Source: DASZGL01 sp035938875
Lineage (GTDB): Bacteria > Chloroflexota > Dormibacteria > Aeolococcales > Aeolococcaceae
NCBI GenBank assembly: GCA_035938875.1
Contig: DASZGL010000027.1
Coordinates: 1-48,568 of the forward strand
Length of the DNA: 48,568 nucleotides
Direction of reading: 5' to 3'
Positions 7,497 to 16,154 of the stretch are shown here, piece after piece. The notes under the pieces were generated by a model. That model worked only from the letters and a program-made list of their open reading frames with translations, searched no databases and had not been told where the DNA came from. Position 1 is the first letter of the stretch. Each line of letters starts with the position of its first letter. A program made the position numbers and the translations under genes.

Positions 7497-8384
7497 TCAG
7501 GCCAGGCTGGGTGACAGGCTGCGCCGCCGTCCAGTCACCTCGGGGATCAGCCGCGCGGCGACGTAGACGGCAAACGCCAGGGCGGTGACGAAGACGCTGG
7601 GCGGGAAGTCGACCCAGTAGGAGACGGCCAGGCCGATCCACATGTAGAGCACCGCCAGCGCCACGGATATGGCGATGGCCCGTGACGGGGTGGATACCAG
7701 GGTCGCAGCCGCCGCCGCCGGACCTACGAGCAGCGAGAAGGTCAGCAGCACGCCGACGATCGGCGTGGCCACCGACGCCGTCACCGCGAGGATGAACATG
7801 ACGATGAACGACATCAGACCGAGGTTCACCCCGCGCGCCTCGGCGATCTCCTCGTCCAGCGATGCGAAGAGCAGCGGGCGGTAGACGAGCGCAACCGCGA
7901 CCACGATGACCGCGGCGAGCAGCTCGGTGATGAACACCTCGTGGGCGCTGATGCCGAGCACGTCGCCGACCAGCACGGGCACCGCCTCCTGGGCCCGATA
8001 GAGCGCCAGGAAGAGCAGGCCGAGGCCGAGAGACGCGCTGAGGACGACGCCGACGACGACGTCGCGGCCGCGCTGCCTGCGACCGAGGAGTCCGATGGCG
8101 GTGGCGCCGAGACCATTCATCATCAACAGTCCGTACAACGGGTCGACGCCCGCGGCGAGGGCCCCGGTGGCGCCGGCGAAGCCGATCTGCGACAGCGTGT
8201 GGGCGGCGAAGCTGAGGCTGCGCAGCACGACGAAGTAGCCGACGACACCGGCAGCGATCGCCGCCGCCGTCCCGGCGGCATAGGCGTTGCGCATGAACTC
8301 GTAGGCAAAGAGCTGGTTGAGGTCGTCGATGGGGTTCCAGGAGAAGGGAACACCGGTGTTGACGCTGTCGGCGATCACCCCCAT
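7497..8384 (-). CDS. znuB: Zinc/manganese ABC transporter permease (ZnuB type), copy 1
   Basis: 295 residues, ABC-3 permease family. Hydrophobic helices run through the whole length; family landmarks are GVVGYFVVLRSLSFAAHTLSQIGFAGA near residues 45-70 and RPLLFASLDEEIAEARGV, the cytoplasmic loop that contacts the ATPase, followed by GVLLTFSLLVGPAAAA. ATG at 8384 is chosen because the preceding gene stops one base earlier at 8386 and the residues upstream are Arg-rich noise. It is the last gene of the zinc operon. A second permease of the same family lies directly upstream, so the membrane channel may be a heterodimer instead of the usual ZnuB homodimer (inference). Confidence 0.9.
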   Translation of the reverse strand: MGVIADSVNTGVPFSWNPIDDLNQLFAYEFMRNAYAAGTAAAIAAGVVGYFVVLRSLSFAAHTLSQIGFAGATGALAAGVDPLYGLLMMNGLGATAIGLLGRRQRGRDVVVGVVLSASLGLGLLFLALYRAQEAVPVLVGDVLGISAHEVFITELLAAVIVVAVALVYRPLLFASLDEEIAEARGVNLGLMSFIVMFILAVTASVATPIVGVLLTFSLLVGPAAAAATLVSTPSRAIAISVALAVLYMWIGLAVSYWVDFPPSVFVTALAFAVYVAARLIPEVTGRRRSLSPSLA

Positions 8385-8385
8385 G

Positions 8386-9276
8386 TCAGATCGCCTCCTG
8401 CCTGCGTAGTCGAGGCCTGGACGCGACCATCCGCGGCGAGCGCAGCCAGAAAACCGCACGGCTCGCGCCGTACGTCAGCGCAGCCAGCGAGGTGATGAAG
8501 AAGCTCACCGGATAGGGCTGCCAGAAGGCGATGGCGATGCCCACCCAGGTGATCAGCAGCGCCAGCGCAACGGAAAGCAGGATGGCAAGCCCCGAGCGGC
8601 TGCACAGCCGCTGCGCCGAAGCCGCCGGCGCGACGATGAGCGCGATCGCCAGCAACGCGCCGATGACCTGCGTTGCCGCCGCGACGGCGACGGCGACGAC
8701 GAGGAGGAACGCGATCGCCAGTCCGCGGAGCGGCACACCGCGCGATTCGGCCACCTCACCGTCGAGCGAGGCGAAGAGAAGCGGGCGGAAGATCGCAACC
8801 ATGGCCGACACGGCGACGGCGCCGGCCACGCCAAGGACGACGAGGTCGTGCGTGCTCAGCGCGAGGATGTCGCCGAAGAGCAGCGCGTATGTCTGGTTCG
8901 AGTATCCCGAGCTGAGGCGCAGGAAAAGCACGCCGAGGCCGAGAGCCTGGACGAGGATCATGCCGACGACGACGTCGCGGCCGCGAAGATAGCGCTCCAG
9001 CGCGCCGATGCCGCCCGCGGCGGCGCCGGTCAGCAGCAGCAGTCCGGCGATGGGGCTGACCCCGGCGAGCGCCGCACCCGACGCGCCGGCGAATCCCACA
9101 TGGGTCAGTGCGTCGGCGGCGAAGGACAATCCGCGCAGGACGACGAAGTAACCGACGACGCCGCAGACCACCGCGGCGATGGTGCCGGCGATCAGTGCGT
9201 CGCGCATGAAGGCATGGCCGGTCAGCTCCTGCCAGTCGACGACCGGGTTCCAGGAGAAGTTGCTGGCCTCAGTCAT
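8386..9276 (-). CDS. znuB: Zinc/manganese ABC transporter permease (ZnuB type), copy 2
   Basis: 296 residues, paralogue of the following gene. Shared landmarks: GVVGYFVVLRGLSFAADALTHVGFAGAS, RGRDVVVGMILV, RPLLFASLDGEVAESRGV and a late ALLAIALIVAPAAS helix. About eight to nine membrane segments are apparent. The N-termini of the two copies are also alike (both contain SWNP before the first helix), which points to a tandem duplication. ATG at 9276 overlaps the ATPase gene by 8 bases; the longer frame to 9306 adds residues lying wholly inside that gene. Role: transmembrane half of the zinc importer. Confidence 0.9.
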   Translation of the reverse strand: MTEASNFSWNPVVDWQELTGHAFMRDALIAGTIAAVVCGVVGYFVVLRGLSFAADALTHVGFAGASGAALAGVSPIAGLLLLTGAAAGGIGALERYLRGRDVVVGMILVQALGLGVLFLRLSSGYSNQTYALLFGDILALSTHDLVVLGVAGAVAVSAMVAIFRPLLFASLDGEVAESRGVPLRGLAIAFLLVVAVAVAAATQVIGALLAIALIVAPAASAQRLCSRSGLAILLSVALALLITWVGIAIAFWQPYPVSFFITSLAALTYGASRAVFWLRSPRMVASRPRLRRQEAI

Positions 9277-10045
9277 GATGGGCGTCTCTGTCCTCGAGCC
9301 CGACAACGACGACGCGGCCTCGACTGTCGCGCAACACCTCGACGGGATAGCGATAGAGCCTGCTCAGGCTCTCCGAGGTGATCACCTGGTCGGCAGACCC
9401 TGCGGTGATGCCGCCACCGGCGACGTACGCGACACGGTCGAGCACACCGACGAGGGGGTTGACGTCGTGGGCGACGAGGACAACGGCGATACCCCCGTTG
9501 CGGGCGATGCCGCCGACCAGAGCGCTGATCGCAGCCTGCCCCTGCAGATCGAGGCTCGCCAGCGGCTCGTCGAGCAGCAGCAGCCGGGGTTTGGTCACCA
9601 GCGCCTGGGCGAGAAGCAGCCGCTGCTGCTCTCCACCGCTGAGACGGCCGACGGGATGGTCCGCATAGTCGAGCGCCCCGACCGCGTGCAGCGCGTCGTC
9701 GACCATCTGTCGCTGACCGCGGCGTGTACGTGTCGGCAGGGGAATCCCCCAGCGTGTGCCGTCGACGCCGAGAGAGACGAGGTCGCGGGCGCGCACGTTG
9801 AGGTCGCCATCGAGGGTGCGTTTCTGGGGGACGTAGCCGACCTGGCGGCGGCTGCGACGTGGCTGGTGACCGAGGACCTCGATCGACCCCTCACCGGGCT
9901 GGAGCAGCCCGAGGAGCGAACGCAGCAGGGTCGTCTTGCCCGCCCCGTTGGGTCCCAGGACGACGAGGAACTCTCCCTCCCCGACCTCGAGGTCGACGTG
10001 TCGCCAGATCCAGCGCGCGCCGAACCGGACCCCGGCGCGCCGCAC
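9269..10045 (-). CDS. znuC: Zinc ABC transporter ATP-binding protein
   Basis: 258 residues. Walker A GPNGAGKTTL at 31-40, Q-loop VGYVPQKRT near 69-77, signature LSGGEQQRLLLAQAL at 135-149, Walker B RLLLLDEP with D159 and E160, and the H-loop VLVAHDVNPL. It powers metal uptake by the two permeases downstream. Start uncertain: GTG at 10045 is the only standard codon between an upstream in-frame stop and the first beta strand, and an AGGGGG-like sequence lies further upstream. Gap to the substrate-binding protein gene is 28 bases, so one transcript is likely. Confidence 0.92.
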   Translation of the reverse strand: MRRAGVRFGARWIWRHVDLEVGEGEFLVVLGPNGAGKTTLLRSLLGLLQPGEGSIEVLGHQPRRSRRQVGYVPQKRTLDGDLNVRARDLVSLGVDGTRWGIPLPTRTRRGQRQMVDDALHAVGALDYADHPVGRLSGGEQQRLLLAQALVTKPRLLLLDEPLASLDLQGQAAISALVGGIARNGGIAVVLVAHDVNPLVGVLDRVAYVAGGGITAGSADQVITSESLSRLYRYPVEVLRDSRGRVVVVGLEDRDAHHD

Positions 10046-10073
10046 ACAGACAGCAGGTTTGACCGTTTACCCC

Positions 10074-11006
10074 CTACTTCACCAGCGCCGCGGCATTCAG
10101 AGCGTTCTGCAGGTCGTTGAGCTGACCCGTCATCCAGAGCTGGAAAGGCGTGTCCGGCGGCTGGATGGTCTCGGTGACGCCGACGACCGGGATGCCCTGC
10201 TGCACGGCCAGCTGGCGGATGTTGTTGGTGACGTCGGTCGACGTCTGCTGGTTGTAGACGAGCACCGTCGCCTGCTTGGTCTGGATCTGCTGCTGGAAAG
10301 TGCTGACGCTGTCGGCCGGTGGATCGTTGCCTTCAGCGACCGCTTTCATGAACTCCGGCGGGCTGATGAGGTTGAGCCCGAGGGCGTCGGCCATGTACAC
10401 GAAGATGCTCTCCGTCGCCGAGACCCTCTGGCCCGGGAACTTCTGCTTGATCGCGGCGATGCGATCCTTGTACGGCTTGAGCGACCTCTCGAAGGACGCG
10501 CGCTGCTGGGCGAAGTAGCTCGCGTCAGCGCTGTCGACCGCGCTGAGGTCCTTGGTGATCTGGTCGGCGACATTCTCGACGTAGTCTGGGCTGTACCAGA
10601 AGTGCGGATTGTCGCCCTCCTTCTTGCCAAGGAGGTCAGCAACGTGCAACACCTTGCGATCCTGGCTCTGGTTGGCATTGAGCAGCTTGTCCGCCCAGTT
10701 GTCATAGCCGGCGCCGTTGACGATGACGTACCGCGCGGTGGCGAACGACCGGGCGTTACTGGCGCTCGACTCGTAGTCATGGGGATCCGCATTGGGGTCG
10801 CTGACGACGCTGGTGACGCTCACCTGGGATCCACCGAGCTGGGTGACGATGCTCCCCCAGAAGTTCTCGGCGGCGACGACGTTGACGTGCCGGTCGGAAG
10901 TGCCGGTTGTGCCGCTGCCGTTGTTGGCGTTGGCGCCGCCGCAGGCGGCGAGACCCCCGGCTGCGAGCGCCGCCACGGTGACCGCCAACCTGCTCAATTC
11001 CCGCAT
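10074..11006 (-). CDS. znuA: Zinc ABC transporter substrate-binding lipoprotein
   Basis: 310 residues, cluster A-I metal-binding family (ZnuA/TroA-like). Signal peptide with lipobox LAAC, Cys at residue 22, then an Asn/Gly/Thr-rich linker. Metal-ligand regions are visible: VVAAENFWGSIVTQLGG, SDPNADPHDYESS with its His, and NPHFWYSPDYV with a second His; a late Glu/Asp lies in GVTETIQPPD. The usual His-rich loop of ZnuA is absent. It catches Zn(II) outside the membrane and delivers it to the permeases. ATG at 11006 has an excellent ribosome site, GAGGAGG, a few bases before it; the frame extends a further 13 codons but through repeated leader sequence. Confidence 0.93.
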   Translation of the reverse strand: MRELSRLAVTVAALAAGGLAACGGANANNGSGTTGTSDRHVNVVAAENFWGSIVTQLGGSQVSVTSVVSDPNADPHDYESSASNARSFATARYVIVNGAGYDNWADKLLNANQSQDRKVLHVADLLGKKEGDNPHFWYSPDYVENVADQITKDLSAVDSADASYFAQQRASFERSLKPYKDRIAAIKQKFPGQRVSATESIFVYMADALGLNLISPPEFMKAVAEGNDPPADSVSTFQQQIQTKQATVLVYNQQTSTDVTNNIRQLAVQQGIPVVGVTETIQPPDTPFQLWMTGQLNDLQNALNAAALVK

Positions 11007-11030
11007 CACCTCCTCAATTCCCGCATGACC
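10991..11030 (-). repeat. Tandem 20-base duplication covering the znuA start codon
   Basis: Two adjacent copies of a 20-base unit, 10991-11010 and 11011-11030, differ at only two positions; each contains CTCAATTCCCGCAT (plus strand). On the minus strand this creates a second ATG at 11026 that opens a six-codon frame, Met-Arg-Glu-Leu-Arg-Arg, whose TGA overlaps the true znuA ATG (TGATG). The ribosome site of znuA sits within the duplicated unit. Confidence 0.75.
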
Positions 11031-11040
11031 CCGGAACCAT

Positions 11041-11059
11041 AACAATAATCATTATCGTT
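11041..11059. promoter_or_regulatory. Zur/Fur-type operator between znuA and zur
   Basis: AACAATAATCATTATCGTT is a 9-1-9 inverted repeat with 8 of 9 arm pairs matched and a perfect ATAAT-C-ATTAT core, closely resembling Fur-family boxes. It is an AT-rich island in GC-rich DNA, placed exactly between the divergent zinc importer and the Fur-family regulator, so zinc-loaded regulator binding here would shut both directions. Confidence 0.85.
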
Positions 11060-11063
11060 GCGC

Positions 11064-11069
11064 TATAGT
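11064..11069 (+). promoter_or_regulatory. -10 element of the zur gene
   Basis: TATAGT, five of six matches to the consensus, 10 bases before the ATG at 11080. The start of transcription would fall within a few bases of the ATG, suggesting a leaderless or nearly leaderless message. The Zur-type palindrome covers the -35 region, fitting autorepression. Confidence 0.4.
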
Positions 11070-11079
11070 TTGGCCACCG

Positions 11080-11619
11080 ATGCGGGGCACTGGGACGAGC
11101 ACTGAGCGCCGAACACCGAGGGTTGCCGGCCGGCCGCCTGCGCCCGCCGATGCCGACCACCTCGGTGAGGTCCACGACGCCGTCGCCGTCCGGTTGACCA
11201 AGCACGGGGTGCGCTACACGGCGCACCGGCGGGCGATCGTCGCCGCCCTCGGCAAAGCCGGCCAGCCACTGACAATCCCTGAGATCGTCGCCGCGGCGCC
11301 GCGACTTCCGCAGAGCTCCGTGTACCGCAACCTCGCAGTCTTCGACGATGCAGGAATCGTCCACCGCATGGCGGGCGCCGCGGGATTTGCCCGATACGAG
11401 CTCGCCGAGGAGCTGATGGGCCACCACCATCACCTGGTCTGCTCCACATGCGGCGCCGTCGCCGACGTCACCCTCCCCCCTGACGCGGAAGCAGACCTCG
11501 AGCGCGTCCTCCGCGGCGTGGCGCGACGTCACGGCTTCTCCCTCGCCTCTCATCGCCTCGATCTCGTCGGCGAGTGCAACAACTGCGAAGACACCACGAC
11601 CGAGCCCCCAGGGCCCTGA
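11080..11619 (+). CDS. zur: Fur family regulator, probable zinc uptake regulator
   Basis: 179 residues. Winged-helix DNA-binding domain at about 30-110, with RYTAHRRAIVAAL and the recognition region PQSSVYRNLAVFDDAGIV. Then the dimerisation and metal domain: HHHHLVCSTCG with His 115-118 and Cys 121/124, and a second CxxC, ECNNC, Cys 166/169, forming the structural zinc site. A 28-residue Arg/Pro/Ala tail precedes the domain. Assignment to Zur instead of Fur or PerR rests on the divergent zinc importer and shared operator. With zinc bound it should repress its target promoters. Confidence 0.9.
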   Translation: MRGTGTSTERRTPRVAGRPPAPADADHLGEVHDAVAVRLTKHGVRYTAHRRAIVAALGKAGQPLTIPEIVAAAPRLPQSSVYRNLAVFDDAGIVHRMAGAAGFARYELAEELMGHHHHLVCSTCGAVADVTLPPDAEADLERVLRGVARRHGFSLASHRLDLVGECNNCEDTTTEPPGP

Positions 11620-11694
11620 GCCGGTCGCCATCAGCTCTGTCGAAGGCGCGGATCCCACGCGGCGGCGCGACCCGCTGAGGCCACAATACGAGCG

Positions 11695-14600
11695 ATGACC
11701 CGCTGCTCCAAGTGCGGCACTGAGAACCCGGCGCAGTTCCACTACTGCGGCGGCTGTGGGACCACGCTCGGTGAGGGCGGCTGTCCCTCCTGCGGGTTCG
11801 CCAACCCCGATGGCCAGCGCTTCTGTGGGCGCTGCGGCGCGGCGCTGACTCCCGGCGCCCAGGCCGGCGCCCCTTCACTCGACGAGCGCAAGCTGGCAAC
11901 GGTCCTCTTCGCCGACGTCGTCGGCTTCACCTCGCTCGCCGAGGACACCGACCCGGAGACTCTCGCCCACACCGTCGACACCGCCTTCCGCCAGCTCGGC
12001 GAGGTAATCGTCAACCACGGCGGCACCGTCGACAAGTACATGGGCGACTGCCTCATGGCGCTGTTCGGGGTCCCCGTCGCCCACGACGACGATGCCGAGC
12101 GAGCCGTTGCCGCGGCCCTGGCGATGCGCGAGCTCGGCGGCGAGCTGCGCTTCTCCATCGGCATCAACAGCGGCGAGGTAATGGTGTCGGCGGTGGGCCG
12201 GGACGGCGACGTCACCGCCATGGGCGACACCGTCAACGTCGCCGCCCGCCTGGAGAAGGCAGCCGGACCAGGGGAGGTCCTCGTCGGACAGCTCACCGCC
12301 GAGCTCGTCGCCGGGCGGGTGGTCCTCCAGGAGCGCGAGCCCACCGTGCTCAAGGGCAAGCGCGACCCCGTCCCGGTGTTCGAGGCGCTGGCGATGCGCC
12401 CTGCTGCAGGCACGCCCGAGGCCGCGGAGCAGCCGCCCCTGGTCGGGCGTGACGCCGAGCTCGACTTCCTGATGTCGTGCTGGCGCAGGGCGACGACCGG
12501 GCGCAAGTCCGGACTCGTCCTGCTCACCGGCGATCCCGGGGTGGGCAAGACGCGGCTCATCGATGGTTTGATCGACGTCATCGGCGACGACGCCCGGCTC
12601 GTCCGCGTGATCTGTCCTGCGTACGGCGGGCTGAGCCGCGCCCGCGTGGCCGCCGACCTGGCCCGCCAGCTGGGTCTCACCAAACACGACCACGAGGCGC
12701 CGTCAATCGATCGTCCCGCCGAAACGGACGGCCGGCCCGTGCCGCCGGCCGACCCGGGTCCGCAGCCCGCCGATGAGCTCTGGAGGATGCGCCGCATCCT
12801 GGAGAAGCGCGCCGCGGAACAGCCTCTGCTCATCGTCTTCGACGACATCCACCACGCCGCCGCGAGCGACCTCGACCCTCTGGCCAAGCTGATGGCGCGC
12901 ATGGGCGGCGTACCCCTCCTGCTCGTCCTGGTGGGAAGGACCGAGCCGGCAGGATGGCTGGGCCCCTTTGTCGGCGCGACCACCCTGCATCTCGACACCC
13001 TGGCAGGCGGCGATGCTCAGACGCTCGCCTCGGCGCTGGTTGGCGACCTGCCCCTGGAGGCGGAGACCGCGCAGCTGCTCGCCACCCAGGCGGGCGGCAA
13101 CCCCCTGCATCTGCGCGAGATCGTCCGCCTCCTCCAGTCCGGGGGAAGGCTGGTGCCCAGCCCCGCCGGCTACCGGCTGGTCGGGCCGACGGGTCTGCCG
13201 CCAAGTCTGCACGCGGTGCTGAGCGCCCGCATCGACGCCCTCAATGCGGGCGAGAAGGCGGCGCTGCAGAGCATCGCCATCTTCAGCGACGGCGCCACCG
13301 CCGACCAGATCGAGGCGCTCGGCCTCGGCGATGCCCGCTCGGCACTCGATCGCCTGGTGACTGCCGGTTTTCTGCGCCAGTCCGTCACCGGGAGCTACGA
13401 GATCGTCGACCCACTGCTCCGCGAGGTCGCCTACGAGACCGTGCCGCGGGCCGTCCGCGGGGAGCGCCATCGCCGCGCCGCGGCCGCGACCACCGCACCG
13501 CTCGCCCGATCCCGCCACCTCGACCTCGCCGTCGACTACCTCCCCGGCGACGAGACCCTTCGCGGCGAGGCGGTCAACGCCCTGGTGGGCGCGGCGTTCG
13601 AGGTGTACGCAGCGTCGCGATTGGCGGAGACGGCCACGCTTCTCGGCCGCGCCGTCGAGCTGGGCTACGAAGAGCCCGAGGGACTGCTCCGTCTCGCCAA
13701 GGCGCAGATCGAGCTGGGCCGGCAGGAGTCGGCGATGGCCATGCTTGATCGGATCCACGCCCCCGATGGCGATGATGCCTTCGCCGCCGAGCTGGTGCAC
13801 ACCAGGGGCAACGCCTTCATCGGGCGTGATCCTCAGCGGGCGATCCCCCTGCTCGATCAGGCAGCGGAAGAGTGGCAGAGACTCGGCAACCTGCAGAAGC
13901 TCGCCTGGGCGATGAGCAACAAGGGAGCCGCGCTCTTCGACCTGTCGCGTTTCTCCGAGGCGGCCACCTGCCAGGAGATGGCTCTCCAGCTCTTCCGCGA
14001 GGCCGGCGACGCGAGCGGCGCCATGCAGGCCGGCGGCTTTCTCGCCCTGAGCCGGCCCGAGGATCCCCGCGTTCCCATGTGGCTGGCCGACGGGTTGAGC
14101 TACGCGGAGGAGACCGGCGACCTCAGCCTGCAGCGCAACGCCCTGCTGGTCCTCGCCTGGTTCCACTTCCTCCGCGCGCGCCTCGGCGGCGACGAGGCGA
14201 CGATGCTAGCCGCCGCTGAGGCACGGCAGCTGGCTGCCATCTCCGCGGAGCTGGGTGACCCGGTCAGCGAGGTCCAGGCCCGCTGCCTCTGCGCCATCCT
14301 CGCCCGCATCACCGGCGACCTCGCCGAGGGTCAGCGCGAGCTCGACCGCGCCGAGCGCGTCGTCCTCTCGCCCGACACACCCACCGCGTCGCTGCTCGCC
14401 GCGGTCAGCTTCGGTGGCTCGATCGGGCTCGACGCGGACGCCGACGCGGTGCCTCCCGAGCCCAGCCTCGCTCCGGACCCGGTCACCATGGTCGCCGGGG
14501 CCGTGGTGGCCGAGGCGCTGCTGCTCGTCGGACGCACCGAGGAGGCGTTGGCCCGCCTGTGCTGGCTGGAGCAGGTCCCCCCGCACGGGCGGTCGCTGGC

Positions 14601-14952
14601 ATCGCTTCTCGACGTCACCCGGATGGCGGCGTTGGTCATCCTGGGCAGGTTCAACGAGGCCGCGCCCCAGCTGGACCACGTCCGCGAGACCGCCAGCGTC
14701 ATGGGAGCGACGTCGGTCGAGGTGGCGGCCACCGCCCTGCTCGCCGAGGTCGAAGCCCGTCGCGGCGACACGGCGGCGGCACAGGCGCGACTCGATGGCA
14801 TCGCCAGCGACCCTGGGGGAGTCGCTTCCGTCTTCATCGAGCGGGCCCGGACCGCTCTGGGAACGCCGGGAGCGCGCGAGCGGCTGACGGACCTCGCCGA
14901 GAAGCTGCGCACCCCCGGGCTGTGCGCCGATCTCACCACGGCCGCGGCGTGA
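11695..14952 (+). CDS. Zinc-ribbon, class III adenylate/guanylate cyclase, AAA ATPase and TPR-like regulatory protein
   Basis: 1085 residues. Two zinc ribbons open it, Cys 4/7/18/21 and 30/33/44/47. A class III cyclase domain follows (about 66-240): LFADVVGFTSL with metal Asp 74, then DKYMGDCLMALFG with Asp 118, and DTVNVAARLE with the catalytic Asn/Arg. Next is a STAND/AAA-type ATPase: Walker A GDPGVGKT at 279-286 and Walker B IVFDDIHH with Asp 383/384. The rest, to the end, is an alpha-helical TPR-like array (GRDPQRAIPLLDQAAEEW, ALFDLSRFSEAATCQEMAL). The architecture is common in soil bacteria as a large signal-responsive cAMP producer; the signal is unknown. Its TGA overlaps the next gene's GTG. 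Confidence 0.92.
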   Translation: MTRCSKCGTENPAQFHYCGGCGTTLGEGGCPSCGFANPDGQRFCGRCGAALTPGAQAGAPSLDERKLATVLFADVVGFTSLAEDTDPETLAHTVDTAFRQLGEVIVNHGGTVDKYMGDCLMALFGVPVAHDDDAERAVAAALAMRELGGELRFSIGINSGEVMVSAVGRDGDVTAMGDTVNVAARLEKAAGPGEVLVGQLTAELVAGRVVLQEREPTVLKGKRDPVPVFEALAMRPAAGTPEAAEQPPLVGRDAELDFLMSCWRRATTGRKSGLVLLTGDPGVGKTRLIDGLIDVIGDDARLVRVICPAYGGLSRARVAADLARQLGLTKHDHEAPSIDRPAETDGRPVPPADPGPQPADELWRMRRILEKRAAEQPLLIVFDDIHHAAASDLDPLAKLMARMGGVPLLLVLVGRTEPAGWLGPFVGATTLHLDTLAGGDAQTLASALVGDLPLEAETAQLLATQAGGNPLHLREIVRLLQSGGRLVPSPAGYRLVGPTGLPPSLHAVLSARIDALNAGEKAALQSIAIFSDGATADQIEALGLGDARSALDRLVTAGFLRQSVTGSYEIVDPLLREVAYETVPRAVRGERHRRAAAATTAPLARSRHLDLAVDYLPGDETLRGEAVNALVGAAFEVYAASRLAETATLLGRAVELGYEEPEGLLRLAKAQIELGRQESAMAMLDRIHAPDGDDAFAAELVHTRGNAFIGRDPQRAIPLLDQAAEEWQRLGNLQKLAWAMSNKGAALFDLSRFSEAATCQEMALQLFREAGDASGAMQAGGFLALSRPEDPRVPMWLADGLSYAEETGDLSLQRNALLVLAWFHFLRARLGGDEATMLAAAEARQLAAISAELGDPVSEVQARCLCAILARITGDLAEGQRELDRAERVVLSPDTPTASLLAAVSFGGSIGLDADADAVPPEPSLAPDPVTMVAGAVVAEALLLVGRTEEALARLCWLEQVPPHGRSLASLLDVTRMAALVILGRFNEAAPQLDHVRETASVMGATSVEVAATALLAEVEARRGDTAAAQARLDGIASDPGGVASVFIERARTALGTPGARERLTDLAEKLRTPGLCADLTTAAA

Positions 14953-16154
14953 GTCCGCCCGCCGGCGGGGCCGGCACCGAGGCGGAGGCCGCCGGGTCGA
15001 TCTGGCAGGCGAGCGCCGCAACCGTCGAGCCGATGATCGCCGGCCTGCCGCGGCGATGCGAGGTCCTGGTTGTCGGCGGAGGCATCACCGGCGCGAGCCT
15101 GCTGCTCAACCTCGCTGCCCGCGACGTCGACGTCCGCCTCGTCGAGCGCGGCCGCCTTGCCTGCGGCGCGTCCGGTCGCAACGCGGGCTTTATCCTCACC
15201 GGTCTCGCCGACAACTACGCCGTCGCGGTGCGCCGCATGGGACGCCGCGTGGCCGGCGAGGCCTGGTCGTTCAGCAGGGCGAACGGCGAGATGCTCGCCG
15301 CGGCGCTGCAGGGCCGTGCGGGGCACTCCCGACGAGGCAGCTGTACCCTGGCGACGTCTTCGGCGGAGGCTGACGAGCTCGAGGAGTCGGCGACGCTGCT
15401 GGGTGAGGACGGCTTCGAGGTCACATTCAGCCGCGATCTCGACGGCAGCCTTGGTGGCTACCACGCCGCCCTGCTCACACCGGGTGACGCCGAGGTCGAT
15501 CCCGTCGCCACCGTCCGCGCCCTCGCCGCGGGGCACGCCGATCGGATCAGCGAGCAGCTGAACGTCACCGCCGTCGAGGCGAGCGGGTCAGCGGTCAGGG
15601 TCGACACCTCCGCCGGCGAATGCATCGCAGATACTGTCATCCTTGCCACAAACGCCGGCACCAGCGCGCTGCTCCCCGACGTCGACATCGTCCCTATGCG
15701 CGGGCAGATGCTGGCTACCGAGGCGGTCCCCACGCACATCGCGGAGAGGCCGGTGTATGCCGACCGCGGCTACCGCTACTGGCGCCAGCTCGGCGACGGC
15801 CGCCTGATTCTCGGCGGTTGTCGAGACCGCGCCGTCGCCGAAGAGTCGACCGACCGAGAATCGATCAGCGAGACCATCCAGGGCCACCTGGACGCAGAGC
15901 TGCAGCGCCTCGGCGTCAGCGCACCGGTGACCCACCGCTGGGCGGGGATCATGGGGTTCACCCCCGACCACCTGCCCCTGGTCGGCGCCGTCAGCGGACA
16001 CACAGGGGTGTTCGTCTGTGGCGGATACTCCGGTCACGGCATGGGCTTTGCCGTCCACGCGACCAGGGTGCTGTGCGACCACATCGTGGCCGGCGCGTCC
16101 ATCCCCGAATGGATGTCGGCGCAGCGCGTCCGGCAACGAGCCTCCGCCGGGTGA
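14949..16154 (+). CDS. FAD-dependent oxidoreductase (D-amino acid oxidase/glycine oxidase family)
   Basis: 401 residues. FAD-binding fold at VLVVGGGITGASLLLNLAARDVDVRLVERG (GxGxxG plus the acidic strand end), then the family's GASGRNAGFI, a substrate region, IADTVILATNAG, and a C-terminal FTPDHLPLVGAV followed by VCGGYSGHGMGFA, the second FAD contact. Family members oxidise secondary or primary amines such as glycine, sarcosine or D-amino acids with FAD. The GTG at 14949 overlaps the cyclase stop as GTGA, so translation is coupled to the upstream regulator. Substrate unknown. Confidence 0.88.
   Translation: MSPPAGGAGTEAEAAGSIWQASAATVEPMIAGLPRRCEVLVVGGGITGASLLLNLAARDVDVRLVERGRLACGASGRNAGFILTGLADNYAVAVRRMGRRVAGEAWSFSRANGEMLAAALQGRAGHSRRGSCTLATSSAEADELEESATLLGEDGFEVTFSRDLDGSLGGYHAALLTPGDAEVDPVATVRALAAGHADRISEQLNVTAVEASGSAVRVDTSAGECIADTVILATNAGTSALLPDVDIVPMRGQMLATEAVPTHIAERPVYADRGYRYWRQLGDGRLILGGCRDRAVAEESTDRESISETIQGHLDAELQRLGVSAPVTHRWAGIMGFTPDHLPLVGAVSGHTGVFVCGGYSGHGMGFAVHATRVLCDHIVAGASIPEWMSAQRVRQRASAG

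Noticed and set aside
11742..14166. Long minus-strand frames opposite the cyclase gene
   Set aside because: No start signal or motif; the plus strand encodes complete zinc ribbons, cyclase and ATPase motifs in one frame.
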